The notes: a model not told the origin generated them from the letters alone. Shown: positions 1-8,065, numbered from the stretch's first letter. The stretch is DNA of 64,000 nt from Bacteroidales bacterium UBA4293 (GCA_002395835.1 DGVD01000015.1:272735-336734), one strand, 5' to 3'. Translations and numbers: made by a program.

Positions 1-1
1 G

Positions 2-949
2 CCCGTCTTTACCTTCCCCGGAGTGCAGATAAACACGGGTTTCACCGGAACCAGCATCCGGATGGTGGCGAAGCCCATGAGCGGCTACTTCATGGCTCAG
101 GTGGATGGATGTGAACCGTTTAAGGTGAGCTTCCGTGCTCCGAAGGATTCCGTGGTGACCCTGGCAGTGGCTCTCCCACAGGGCGAGCATCAGCTGAAAC
201 TGATGTACGTGATAGAAGGCTACGAGTTCCGCCCGGAATTCCGAGGTTTTGTGTTGGACGAAGGCGCCCATCTTACCGATGCCCCAGCCCTTCCGCAGCG
301 GAAAATAGAGTTTGTGGGAAACTCTATCACTTGCGGCTATGGCGTGGAAGTGAGCGATGCCAGCTTCCCCTTCGAGTATGAAACGGAGAACCATTACTAC
401 ACTTACGCAGCCCTCACCGCACGGAACCTGAACGCTCAGCATGTGGCAGTGGCTAGAAGCGGAATAGGCGTGTACCGAAATTTCGGTGGAAAGAAGGAAG
501 GCGATGCGAACAACATGAACGACTGCTACACTCAGACGCTGCTCTACGACACCACCTGCCCTTGGGATTTCTCCCGCTTCACCCCCGATGTGGTGTGCGT
601 GAACCTGGGCACCAACGATACCAGCACCCAGCCTTATGACACCCACCTGCTCTATCAAGGGTATGAGAAGCTCTACCATCAGATACGCAGTCATTACCCC
701 AGTGTCAAGTTGGTCTTCCTTACCGGCTCCCTGCTCAATGGCGAGGCCCTGAAAGACGTGAAAGACGCGCTGGACAAACTGGTGAAAGAAACCCAGAAAG
801 CCGGAGAAAAAGAGATTTACCGCTTCGACTTCACCCCAGCCGATGGCAGCCTGCTCTACGGCGCCAGTTGGCACCCCAGCTATTGGCAGCAGGAGAAGAT
901 GGCCGGAGAACTCACCGCCTACCTCCGTTCTCTGATGAAATGGTATTAA
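2..949 (+). CDS. CE2-like SGNH/GDSL acetyl esterase, 5' truncated by window edge
   Basis: The protein looks like a carbohydrate esterase of family CE2 (acetylxylan esterase/glucomannan deacetylase), which removes acetyl groups from plant polysaccharides. The frame is open to the window edge (residues PVFTFPG precede the first GTG at 23), so the true start lies outside. The visible part has a beta-sandwich region containing KPMSGYFMAQVDG and then an SGNH hydrolase domain. Counting from the GTG, the nucleophile is Ser101 in GNSITCGYG, the block III motif is NLGTND (194-199), and His284 lies in SWHPS. The Asp usually three residues before that His is Ala, which fits the Ser-His dyad known for CE2 enzymes. 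No signal peptide can be judged. The exact substrate is inference. Confidence 0.85.
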   Translation, partial: PVFTFPGVQINTGFTGTSIRMVAKPMSGYFMAQVDGCEPFKVSFRAPKDSVVTLAVALPQGEHQLKLMYVIEGYEFRPEFRGFVLDEGAHLTDAPALPQRKIEFVGNSITCGYGVEVSDASFPFEYETENHYYTYAALTARNLNAQHVAVARSGIGVYRNFGGKKEGDANNMNDCYTQTLLYDTTCPWDFSRFTPDVVCVNLGTNDTSTQPYDTHLLYQGYEKLYHQIRSHYPSVKLVFLTGSLLNGEALKDVKDALDKLVKETQKAGEKEIYRFDFTPADGSLLYGASWHPSYWQQEKMAGELTAYLRSLMKWY

Positions 950-950
950 T

Positions 951-990
951 GCATACATTTTTATCGTAACATTCGTGTTACGTTACGCTT
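951..990. repeat. Right-end fragment of the ~350-bp repeat
   Basis: Immediately after the esterase stop, GCATA…TATCGTAACATTCGTG and the following bases match the right end of the long repeat at 39882-39922. The core CGTAACATTCGTGTTACG (965-982) is a perfect inverted repeat of CGTAACA around TTCG, followed by TTACG. This core is identical to the one at 39896-39913 and differs by one base from the one at 6100-6117. The rest of the long repeat is absent here. Confidence 0.8.
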
Positions 991-1017
991 CGGGAAGGAG
1001 GGCTGAAACACCCCCTC

Positions 1018-1082
1018 ATTTCTCCCCTTAAGGAGAAAAATTTTTCTCCTACTAGAGAAAAAAATCTGCCTAGAAGGAGAGA
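1018..1082. repeat. Short repeat A with perfect 20-bp palindrome
   Basis: The stretch contains CTCCCCTTAAGGAG followed by the perfect palindrome AGGAGAAAAATTTTTCTCCT (1031-1050) and a CTAGAGAAA…ATCTGCCT tail. A diverged copy in the same orientation lies at 38863-38940. Each copy lies just beyond the 3' end of a leftward accessory gene set. It may be a small transposable repeat, a folding element or a cassette end; function unknown. Confidence 0.6.
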
Positions 1083-1122
1083 AAAAATTACCCTTAAAAA
1101 GCGTAACAAAAGAGGAAGAAAA

Positions 1123-1163
1123 AGGCCGTTATTGCACGGTGAAATCGGCAATAACGGTCATTT
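1123..1163 (-). terminator. Rho-independent terminator of the PrimPol/ATPase gene
   Basis: CCGTTATTGC (1125-1134) pairs perfectly with GCAATAACGG (1148-1157). Reading leftward the stem runs into CTTTTTCTTCC. It lies 14 bases past the stop codon at 1177. The other strand also has a T run, so it may work in both directions. Confidence 0.75.
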
Positions 1164-1176
1164 TTTCACTCATTTT

Positions 1177-3510
1177 TTAGACTGCTTCCTCATATTTTGA
1201 GGGGCGATAGAGCATTTCTTCCTGCTTTTTCAGTTTTTCACAGAGCTGAATGCCCAGTTCTGTTTTACGGAGTACATCTCTAGTGTTCGGAACCCTAGTC
1301 ACATATCTATCATTTAACCATCGGCCCGCTATCACCTTGAAACCTGTACCTTTCAACCCCATTCTCTTGTGCTCTTCTTGTATATCTTTATAAGAGAACG
1401 TCTCTGGGAGAAGCATAAAGAGAGACCGGTTGGTAGATATATGTACAGTTTCGCTTAAGATAGCTGCATTGGCTTCTGCAGATTGATTCATTTCCTTGCC
1501 GAAGAATTTTATCTGGTAGTAAAAGACATACTCTGCCACCCAAACGGCAAACTGAATAGCCACCTTCGTTTCCTTATAACCTTCTAGGATGAAAGCGATG
1601 GCTCCGGCACTGATGCCTATCTCCTTGGTACGGCGGCGGAAGAGATCCGTAGCTTTGTCATCGTTGAAATTATATTTCACCCTTTTGTTTTCGCACCACT
1701 CATTCAGCGCCTTGATGATTCTAGGAATCTGATACGGTTTCTCTGGTGTTTCCTGGTTCATGAGGTAATGAATCAGTTCATCCAGTGCCTTCTGGTTTTT
1801 CTCGGAGCGAGGCTTGTCCTCTTGGTAGCTGATACCGAATTCATTGTCCGGGAAGCCAGCGAAGAGGATTCGGCTCACCGTACCGTCTTCTGTGTTGTTG
1901 AAGAGACGTTTTGCTGAATCTGGTGTTCCGCTCATCAAGACATTCAGGTAAAGATTCTTGAAAACGGTAACCGAAGCTGCACTCTGTCTGCCTTGCCCCG
2001 CCTTGTCATGATCGTATGCCAGACGCCAGATGCTTCCGTTCTTGGCCCACGTATTATTTACATTGAGCGCATCTATTTCCTTGGCGCACACGTAGAGAGG
2101 ATGATCCTTCGCATTATAAAGCATTTCGAAGAAGGCAGCCTGTGTACAGTCGGGTGGCACAATGGTTTTGTCCACATGCGGATTCTTTTTCTTGTCCTTG
2201 TTGGCTCCAGTAGCATTGAACTCATCCTTCCAATCCTGCAGTTTCTGGTTGGCTTCATCGTCCTTTTTCTGCATCTCACGCATCAGTCGGTCCGACATCT
2301 TGCCCACGGAGCTTTTACCCGAAGCCTGCCCAGCTATCAGGCAAACCAGGAAAGTCACCATATCTCCCTTATATTCCGGGTCTTCAGTAGGTTTGAGGGC
2401 GAAGCGTGCCTTATAACCCAGCTGTGCCAGTGGAGGCAATGCGCAGATGGCCAGGGCAGCCCTGTGGCTAGGGGTGTAAGGGCGCAGGATTTCCTTCATT
2501 CCATTGGGCAGCTTAGCGGGCATGGCTGGAGGGGTACTGAGCATTCCGTTTTCCTTATCTGGGTCTAAGGCATCCAGCACCTGCCTCAGTTCACCGGGCA
2601 GCGGAGTGCTGGGTTTCAGTTCCTGGCACACATGAGTCACTGTGCTTCTCACTTCCTGCTCCGGAAGGTTCCATCGGGGCACCAGACTCAACACATGGTT
2701 CACATCCACGCAGATGTGGCGCAGGTAGCAAGCCAGACGGTACACGTTATTGTTCCGGTTTCCCTTGGCTCCCGGCTTGTTCAGCTTCTGCATAAGGTGC
2801 TGCACAATGTCATCGTAGTAGATATCGTCCAGCATGGCTCTGTTTTCGCTGATTTTAGCGCGTATGGAGGGCAGGATGGGTAATTCTTCCACCTGAGTGG
2901 TTTCCGTGCCTTCTGGGGCCTTAAAAAGGCTCTCATCGCTCACTTCCACGGTTCCACCGAAGAGTTCCTCGGTATTCATGTAGAGCAATTCCTTACGGGT
3001 GGTGAGGAAGGAAGCGCGAGCCAAGTCCTTTGTGCTGCTGTCGAATGCCTCTTCAGGCAGGCCCTGGCAGACTAAGTGGAAGAGCTGACGCTGTTCTTCC
3101 TCCAGAGATTTCAGACCGGTTCTCTTAGCTACCACGCGGAAGCCGTAGCCAGAGGCGGTGATGTAGACCATGAGCACGTGTTTCAGTTCCGTGCCCAACC
3201 GAGGTTCAATGTGTTCCTTGAAGAACTGTCTTGGTTCCAAGTGCAGGTTTCCATTGTGATCATCCACGTCGATGCTTGCCAGCAAGGATGGCTTAGCACT
3301 CTCATTGTGTCGGTGCCCATCGGTAAAGTGGGCGTGGAAGCATACGGCTGGTAGCTGCTGCTTAGCTTCAGTGTTTCCAAGGCGAACCTCGTCGCATAAA
3401 TGTTGCACCTTCTCGCTGTCTAGTTGTGACTCCAGCCATTCCTGGGTGCAAGGGAAGGCTTTTGGACTCTTTACTGAGTCGCAGGAGTCGAAAGTAATTA
3501 GCTTTTTCAT
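1177..3510 (-). CDS. BT4734-like (VirE-N/PrimPol-like) plus DUF3987 ATPase protein
   Basis: This 777-residue protein has the architecture of the Bacteroidales BT4734/BF3469 family: an N-terminal domain once called VirE-N, now seen as primase-polymerase-like, joined to a DUF3987 helicase/ATPase-like domain. Visible signs are SIDVDD (79-84, acidic metal-binding pair), SGYGFRVV (120-127), KDLARASFL (161-169) and a P-loop AGQASGKSS around 393-401. Such proteins are common on mobile and accessory DNA, and their molecular job is not settled; template-directed synthesis or replication is inference. It starts 230 bases after the 251-residue gene, with hairpins between them, so it may be partly independent of the two upstream genes. 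A terminator follows. Confidence 0.8.
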   Translation of the reverse strand: MKKLITFDSCDSVKSPKAFPCTQEWLESQLDSEKVQHLCDEVRLGNTEAKQQLPAVCFHAHFTDGHRHNESAKPSLLASIDVDDHNGNLHLEPRQFFKEHIEPRLGTELKHVLMVYITASGYGFRVVAKRTGLKSLEEEQRQLFHLVCQGLPEEAFDSSTKDLARASFLTTRKELLYMNTEELFGGTVEVSDESLFKAPEGTETTQVEELPILPSIRAKISENRAMLDDIYYDDIVQHLMQKLNKPGAKGNRNNNVYRLACYLRHICVDVNHVLSLVPRWNLPEQEVRSTVTHVCQELKPSTPLPGELRQVLDALDPDKENGMLSTPPAMPAKLPNGMKEILRPYTPSHRAALAICALPPLAQLGYKARFALKPTEDPEYKGDMVTFLVCLIAGQASGKSSVGKMSDRLMREMQKKDDEANQKLQDWKDEFNATGANKDKKKNPHVDKTIVPPDCTQAAFFEMLYNAKDHPLYVCAKEIDALNVNNTWAKNGSIWRLAYDHDKAGQGRQSAASVTVFKNLYLNVLMSGTPDSAKRLFNNTEDGTVSRILFAGFPDNEFGISYQEDKPRSEKNQKALDELIHYLMNQETPEKPYQIPRIIKALNEWCENKRVKYNFNDDKATDLFRRRTKEIGISAGAIAFILEGYKETKVAIQFAVWVAEYVFYYQIKFFGKEMNQSAEANAAILSETVHISTNRSLFMLLPETFSYKDIQEEHKRMGLKGTGFKVIAGRWLNDRYVTRVPNTRDVLRKTELGIQLCEKLKKQEEMLYRPSKYEEAV

Positions 3511-3546
3511 GACTTTTTTATTGATTAAAATTTTAAATAAATATAT

Positions 3547-3560
3547 TCAATCGCGATTGA
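3547..3560. promoter_or_regulatory. 14-bp palindrome upstream of the PrimPol/ATPase gene
   Basis: TCAATCGCGATTGA is a perfect palindrome about 40 bases upstream of the leftward start codon at 3510. A weak -7-like TACCTTCG (leftward) lies next to it, near 3567-3574. An operator is plausible but not shown. Confidence 0.4.
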
Positions 3561-3603
3561 TACTGCGAAGGTACGACAGAAATGGGGGGTACGACGAAGA
3601 TTA

Positions 3604-3642
3604 TTCATCCGACGAACAAACGAATTTTGTGCGTCGGATGAA
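3604..3642. other. 11-bp inverted repeat (hairpin) in the 230-base gene gap
   Basis: TTCATCCGACG (3604-3614) and CGTCGGATGAA (3632-3642) pair perfectly around a 17-base loop. It lies between the 251- and 777-residue genes. It lacks a clear T run, so it could be an attenuator, a processing site or an operator. Confidence 0.5.
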
Positions 3643-3675
3643 ACGGAAATTTAAAATAGTGAAATTCAAGAAAAT

Positions 3676-3750
3676 AAAAAAAGTGACTTTTTGGGGAAAA
3701 AATCACTTTTTTGGAGAGAAACTATTATTTGTGTGAAAAATCACTTTTTG
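3676..3750 (-). terminator. A/T-rich hairpin and repeated TCACTTTTT box after the 251-residue gene
   Basis: AAAAAAGTGA (3677-3686) pairs with TCACTTTTTT (3703-3712). A third related copy, TCACTTTTTG (3741-3750), overlaps the stop codon of the leftward gene. The pair is a candidate intrinsic terminator or attenuator between the two leading genes and the PrimPol/ATPase gene. Confidence 0.45.
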
Positions 3751-4496
3751 AGTAGAGTAGCAGAAGGGAATAGACCCACAGCTCTTCCTTCTTCCAAGAC
3801 TAGTTTATTGATTTCTGTCCATTCGGTTAAGTACCCCTTTTTTTGTTTAGCCTTTTCCCTTTCAGCTGAGAATTTTTTCTCCGTAGACTTGTCATAGTCT
3901 TCTACCCAATTGCCAAGTATCTTCTTTGCTTTGAGTTTTTTCTGTACAGCACTATAAGTCACTATGACAGGGCATGCCTTACCCAGCTGGCTTTTTATTT
4001 TTTCAAATAGATTGAAGAATGCTTTTATATTAAACCTTTCGTCATTCTTCAAGTTGTTCATACAGGCCATGAAAAGGCAGCCTAAAAAATCAGAGGGTGT
4101 AACGAACATACCATTAAGATGCATATTCTTCTTATCATCGGCTCTGGAGCATTGGGCATATAGTTGTGTAAAGAGCTGCTCCATGCGTTCTGGCTCTTCT
4201 TGCTCGGAGAAATAAGATTTTGCAGTAGGCTTGTAACGTTCTTTCTTCCGTTTCACCGGAGCTTCGGGCTGAGGGGCTTCTTCTGCTGGCTGCTGCCGGT
4301 TTTCCTTGGCAGAGAATCGGTTTAGCGGACTGGCTCCCTTCCATGCGTCTATCAGCAGCAGACGGAGTGATTCCTGGAAATCCTGACCCATTTTATGGTA
4401 GTCTGATTCTGGTGGAATCAGGCCAAACTGAGTGGACAGGTGGGAAAGCTGGTCTAAGAGCCCATCCCAATATGTTTTGGAACTGAAATCACTCAT
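3741..4496 (-). CDS. Unknown 251-residue protein of the accessory operon
   Basis: I do not recognise a family. The protein has a predicted helical N-terminal part (residues 1-60), a Pro/Lys/Glu-rich linker (about 65-95, including VKRKKERYK), a middle part with FVTPSDFLGCLFMACMNNL, and a very lysine-rich C-terminal third. There is no signal peptide and no clear membrane helix. The basic character would fit nucleic-acid or protein binding, which is inference. Its start overlaps the end of the upstream 423-residue gene by 8 bases, so the two are probably translationally coupled. It sits in the accessory block headed by the long repeat. Confidence 0.7.
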   Translation of the reverse strand: MSDFSSKTYWDGLLDQLSHLSTQFGLIPPESDYHKMGQDFQESLRLLLIDAWKGASPLNRFSAKENRQQPAEEAPQPEAPVKRKKERYKPTAKSYFSEQEEPERMEQLFTQLYAQCSRADDKKNMHLNGMFVTPSDFLGCLFMACMNNLKNDERFNIKAFFNLFEKIKSQLGKACPVIVTYSAVQKKLKAKKILGNWVEDYDKSTEKKFSAEREKAKQKKGYLTEWTEINKLVLEEGRAVGLFPSATLLKK

Positions 4497-5760
4497 AGAT
4501 ATGAATGATATGTGTGGGTGAATACAAGCAAGGGCCGATGAAGCGTTTAAGGGTAGGGCCTAGTGGAGCCGTAGCTATCTGGATGGCTTTGCTCTCTGGG
4601 TGGTTTTCCAGCAACTCTTCGATAAAAACATAGGAAACATCGGGGCCAATGATGAATAGGAATTTGCCTCCCTGGAATCCTCCCATTTCTTCTACACTAC
4701 CTTCTTCAGGAATCTGCAGAACCATCATATCCTCTGGAAGGTAATCGGAAAGGAAGAGGCGGTCTTCCAAGAGTTGCATGGAGGTAGTAGCTTGTCCCCC
4801 GAAAATGGTCCGACTCAAGTTTTCTTCTGCCTCTATGAACCGGATGTGTCCCACCTCCTGTGGGCTGTCCTCATCCACTTTCATCTGCTGAATGGCACTG
4901 AGGGCTTTTTCCACGCCAAAGAACACGTGGCAGTCTGGAAGGAAACTGGCTGTCTCTTCCAGGGTGATGTTCATGATGCGGTTATAGTTAAGCAGGATAT
5001 TCATGAGCCGGTCAGGGCGAAGCATGGATAGGAAAGGCATGAGGGGGTCTTCCTTGGGGTTTTCCTCACCCATGAGGGAGTTCCAAGGTTTATAGTTCTG
5101 TATAGGGTCCGATGCGGAACCGACTAGTGTGTGTTTGCCGTCGCTTACCATGCAGAACTGCACGTAGGTGCCCAAAGTTTTATCTGCCTCTAGCTCCTTC
5201 TGTAGGGTGTCCAAAGCATCTTGAAGGGGCTTGTTTCCAGGGGTGGTAGGTTCTATCACCACAGCCACCAGTGGCATGCAGTTCACGGAGATGATGAAGT
5301 CCCACAGGAAATCATTCTCTTGAAGGCCTTTCCAATTCATCACGGCACGGAAAGTGTTTCGCTCTACTTTCTGCTGGTCTAGCAAATCCACCTGAACCAT
5401 CATCTCCTCGTCATCGGGTGTGAGATGTCTGAATTCTTGACCGCAAAGAAGATATTCATAGAATTCCTCTCGTTTCAGGTAGAGGGGGGTAGTGTCTTCA
5501 GGGTCCAACTGATAACATCTGGTCATGTAATCCAAATCGGCACCTACGTTTTCACAGTAATAATAGGCTTCGCCCTTGTTGAACTTCTTTAGATCATCCT
5601 CTATGGCCATTTCATCCACTCTAGGTGTTCGGCAGTTTGAGAATGCAAAAGGTTTTCTTCCCTTTCCATCTTTTAAGTAACACTCATACCCAAACTGCTC
5701 CAGCAGTTCTGCCACCTGTTTTCTGAACTTATTCAGTTTTCTGGAATTCTTCTGCATAGC
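4489..5760 (-). CDS. Unknown 423-residue protein heading the accessory operon
   Basis: No family recognised. The N-terminal 40 residues are basic (MQKNSRKLNKFRKQVAELL) and the rest is acidic and looks globular, with no signal peptide or membrane helix. I chose the ATG at 5760, preceded by AGGAAAAAGCT. The frame runs upstream to a GTG at 5805, but those 15 codons lie in or beside the shared repeat and directly on a -7-like box. It is the first gene of a leftward set 423 → 251 → 777 residues and overlaps the next gene by 8 bases. The long repeat upstream probably supplies its promoter. A helper of the PrimPol/ATPase protein is possible, with no direct evidence. Confidence 0.7.
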   Translation of the reverse strand, partial: AMQKNSRKLNKFRKQVAELLEQFGYECYLKDGKGRKPFAFSNCRTPRVDEMAIEDDLKKFNKGEAYYYCENVGADLDYMTRCYQLDPEDTTPLYLKREEFYEYLLCGQEFRHLTPDDEEMMVQVDLLDQQKVERNTFRAVMNWKGLQENDFLWDFIISVNCMPLVAVVIEPTTPGNKPLQDALDTLQKELEADKTLGTYVQFCMVSDGKHTLVGSASDPIQNYKPWNSLMGEENPKEDPLMPFLSMLRPDRLMNILLNYNRIMNITLEETASFLPDCHVFFGVEKALSAIQQMKVDEDSPQEVGHIRFIEAEENLSRTIFGGQATTSMQLLEDRLFLSDYLPEDMMVLQIPEEGSVEEMGGFQGGKFLFIIGPDVSYVFIEELLENHPESKAIQIATAPLGPTLKRFIGPCLYSPTHIIHIYE

Positions 5761-5778
5761 TTTTTCCTTTTCTTCGGT

Positions 5779-6130
5779 AAAAATACAGTAATTTTTAGAA
5801 ACCACAAAATGAGCATTTTCCTTATCGTAACATGTTACGTTACGTTCAGCTTTGTGTGAGCCTGGGAGAACTGAAAGAGAAAAATTGCTAACTATCTTAT
5901 TATTAATATATTATATATATTATATATATATTATTATATATATTATATCTACTTATTTATTCTTCATTTTTATATTTTTCCTTCCATTTTTCCTCGGTTT
6001 CTCTTTTCTTCCTGGAATTTCTCCCTTTTCTGCTTGAGGGTAATTTTTAGGGCTTGTTACGGATGGATGCGTATGGATTTCTGCTGCATATAATCGTAAC
6101 GTAACATCCGTGTTACGATACGAATGTGTG
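5779..6130 (-). repeat. Long repeat R1: palindromes, TA-rich tract and shared promoter region
   Basis: About 350 bases matching 39574-39930 throughout, in the same orientation. Shared landmarks in order are ATTTTTAGAAACCACAAAAT (5791), palindrome CGTAACATGTTACG (5826-5839), a TA-rich tract rich in TATTATATATA (about 5900-5950), a pyrimidine-rich TTTTTCCTTC…TTTCTC stretch (about 5970-6035), GTTACGGA (near 6057), and the spaced inverted repeat CGTAACATCCGTGTTACG (6100-6117). In R1 the left CGTAACATGTTACGTTACG and right CGTAACGTAACAT face each other as inverted copies. It contains no credible gene. Confidence 0.85.
5805..5839 (-). promoter_or_regulatory. Candidate promoter/operator within repeat R1
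   Basis: Reading leftward, the palindrome CGTAACATGTTACG (5839-5826) lies 13 bases upstream of TCATTTTG (5812-5805). That box differs from the Bacteroidota -7 TAnnTTTG at one position. The palindrome covers the place of a -33 element. The same arrangement occurs before vsr. This fits a regulator-controlled promoter giving a leader of about 40 bases before the ATG at 5760. Confidence 0.5.
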
Positions 6131-6142
6131 GGGTGGGGAATG

Positions 6143-6172
6143 AAAAAAGGGCCCGACCTTTCGGCCAAGCCC
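6143..6172 (-). terminator. Rho-independent terminator of the susC-susD unit
   Basis: Reading leftward, GGGCTTGGCC, a GAAA tetraloop and GGTCGGGCCC form a ten-pair stem (with some G-T pairs) followed by TTTTTT. It lies 25 bases past the SusD stop and directly abuts repeat R1. Confidence 0.85.
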
Positions 6173-6197
6173 TTTTTATTAGGTTATCGACAATTTA

Positions 6198-8015
6198 TCA
6201 ATCATGTCCACCCCATGTACCGTTCTGAACGAAACGACCGTCAGCAGCGTTAACCTGGTTGTTAGGGAATGGCAAGCAGATCCAGTCACTGTTGTAACCG
6301 TTGTTGTACTTAGGAATGTACTTGTTCTCGAATGCAGCATACTTAGTCAGCTCATCCTTTACAATACCCCAGCGGCAGAGGTCGAACCAGCGGTTACCCT
6401 CCATACCGATCTCCAGACGGATCTCACGTCTCAGGATATCCATAGCGTTGGATGCGTTCATGTAGCCGTCAGGATAAGTACTGATGCGGTAGTTAGCAGC
6501 AGTGTTCTTAGCTACAACCTGACCGTTAGCAATACCGGTGTGAGGATTCTCATCGTTTCTTATCCACCATGCGCTGTTTGCAGCACGTGAACGGATCTGG
6601 TTGATGTAACCCAGTGCGGTGTTGTAGTCACCCTCGTGGATTGCGCACTCAGCAGCCATCAGAAGAACTTCAGAGAAGCGGATTACGTGAAGGTTCTTGT
6701 CGGATGCCAATGGACAGTCGTTGATGGCACCTGCCTCGGAAGCCATAGGGTTGTACTTCTTGTTGAAGAACAGACCTGCGTTGTCAACGGCACGGATGTA
6801 AGTACCAACTTCATTTCCATGAGGAGTACCCCAGTCATAGTAAGGAACCTCGAAGCGGCCAGCGGTCATATCCAGACGTGGGTCAACATAGGTATCCAGG
6901 TCGCTAACTGCAGCAGTACCGTCAGCGTTCATTTTGCAGAGCACTTCATGAGTCAGATAGTCAGCAGCTGGCAGACCGTTTGCGTCGGTGATGAAGCTGT
7001 TGGTGTACTGGTAAGATGGCTGGTAGAATCCCCATGCACCGGAGATGAACTGAGGAGCAGGAGCGTGTGAACCGTTGATGGTACATACCTGCCATGCAGT
7101 GTTGTCCTTGATCTGATACTGTACGTCGAACACGTTCTCTGAAGTCCAGTCGCCCTCTGGGGTGAAGATCTTGTAGTAAGATGGCTCAAGACCAGCCTTC
7201 TGACCGTCGGAAGTCTTACCGCTAGCGATGATCTCCTTCAGGAGGTTGTAGGCGTCGCTCCAGTGGTTTGCACCTGCACCGTTCTTTCCGTTGTATGGAG
7301 AAGACCAGTAGAGATACAGCTTAGCCAGCATGGCTTTTGCAGCCCACTTGGTTACACGGCCCTTGTTCTCGCCGTCCCAGGAGTCAGGAAGGTTGTCGGC
7401 AGCGAACTTGAAGTCCTCAGCTACCTTGTCCCATACGAAGATCAGGTTGCCGTTCTCGTCCACGTTGCTTACCTGAGGGTCGGTGTTAGCCAGGAAGTCC
7501 TCCAGGGTAACGTATGGTACGTGTGCACCGAACACCTTGATAGCCTCGAACATCTGTACAGCCTTGATGAAGCGTGCCTGTGCCTGATAGGTTACGGCCT
7601 TGCTAGGATCAAGCAACTCAGCAACCTTCAGTACGGAGTTTGCACGCTTTACTGCCTCGTAGCATGCAGTCCACTTACCATCCAGGTAAGGGTTGTTGTC
7701 CAGGAACAGCCACTGCTCCAGGTTGGATGCGTCTGGCTGGTCGGCTGCGGTGGATCCCTTGTTGGCGTCACCGCCGATCACGTCACCGAATACCCATCCA
7801 CTCAAGCTTCTGTAACCCATATCCCAGTTGTGGCCTTCCTGAGCGTACAGAGCGGTGTATGCACCGGCCAGAAGAAGGTCGATACCATCCTCGGTTGCCA
7901 GGGTGCTCTCACTTACTGCACCGATAGGATCCAGAGTCATGAAGTCGTCGCTACAGCTTGTAGCAAACCCCAATCCCGCTACCAACAGTGCAGAATAAAT
8001 ATATGATTTTTTCAT
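6198..8015 (-). CDS. SusD/RagB-family starch/glycan-binding lipoprotein
   Basis: A 605-residue outer-membrane surface lipoprotein that captures glycans and hands them to the SusC partner. The signal peptide ends in a lipobox with Cys21 (FATSC). The SusD-like fold is supported by the tetratricopeptide-like helical N-terminal half (EAVKRANSVL, ARFIKAVQMFEAIKVFG) and the C-terminal signature VIRFSEVLLMAAECA followed by EIRLEIGMEGNRWFDLCRWG. It lies 50 bases after susC in the usual susC-susD order. The ligand cannot be read from sequence, and no glycan enzyme sits next to the pair. Confidence 0.96.
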   Translation of the reverse strand: MKKSYIYSALLVAGLGFATSCSDDFMTLDPIGAVSESTLATEDGIDLLLAGAYTALYAQEGHNWDMGYRSLSGWVFGDVIGGDANKGSTAADQPDASNLEQWLFLDNNPYLDGKWTACYEAVKRANSVLKVAELLDPSKAVTYQAQARFIKAVQMFEAIKVFGAHVPYVTLEDFLANTDPQVSNVDENGNLIFVWDKVAEDFKFAADNLPDSWDGENKGRVTKWAAKAMLAKLYLYWSSPYNGKNGAGANHWSDAYNLLKEIIASGKTSDGQKAGLEPSYYKIFTPEGDWTSENVFDVQYQIKDNTAWQVCTINGSHAPAPQFISGAWGFYQPSYQYTNSFITDANGLPAADYLTHEVLCKMNADGTAAVSDLDTYVDPRLDMTAGRFEVPYYDWGTPHGNEVGTYIRAVDNAGLFFNKKYNPMASEAGAINDCPLASDKNLHVIRFSEVLLMAAECAIHEGDYNTALGYINQIRSRAANSAWWIRNDENPHTGIANGQVVAKNTAANYRISTYPDGYMNASNAMDILRREIRLEIGMEGNRWFDLCRWGIVKDELTKYAAFENKYIPKYNNGYNSDWICLPFPNNQVNAADGRFVQNGTWGGHD

Positions 8016-8065
8016 AGTTGTTCTACTTTAAATGTTTTTATTTATTTTCTGTTTCAGGTTAACGA

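Noticed and set aside
5760..5805. GTG at 5805 as the start of the 423-residue gene
   Set aside because: These codons lie in or beside the shared long repeat, and the GTG overlaps a -7-like box; the same extension appears before vsr. The ATG at 5760 with AGGAAAAAGCT upstream is better.
951..6130. Integrase- or transposase-driven element in block 1
   Set aside because: No tyrosine recombinase, DDE transposase or relaxase motif was found in any frame of the window; mobility of the blocks is left as an inference.
7263..8006. Rightward frame opposite susD
   Set aside because: Antisense to a well-supported SusD gene, with no promoter or family features.
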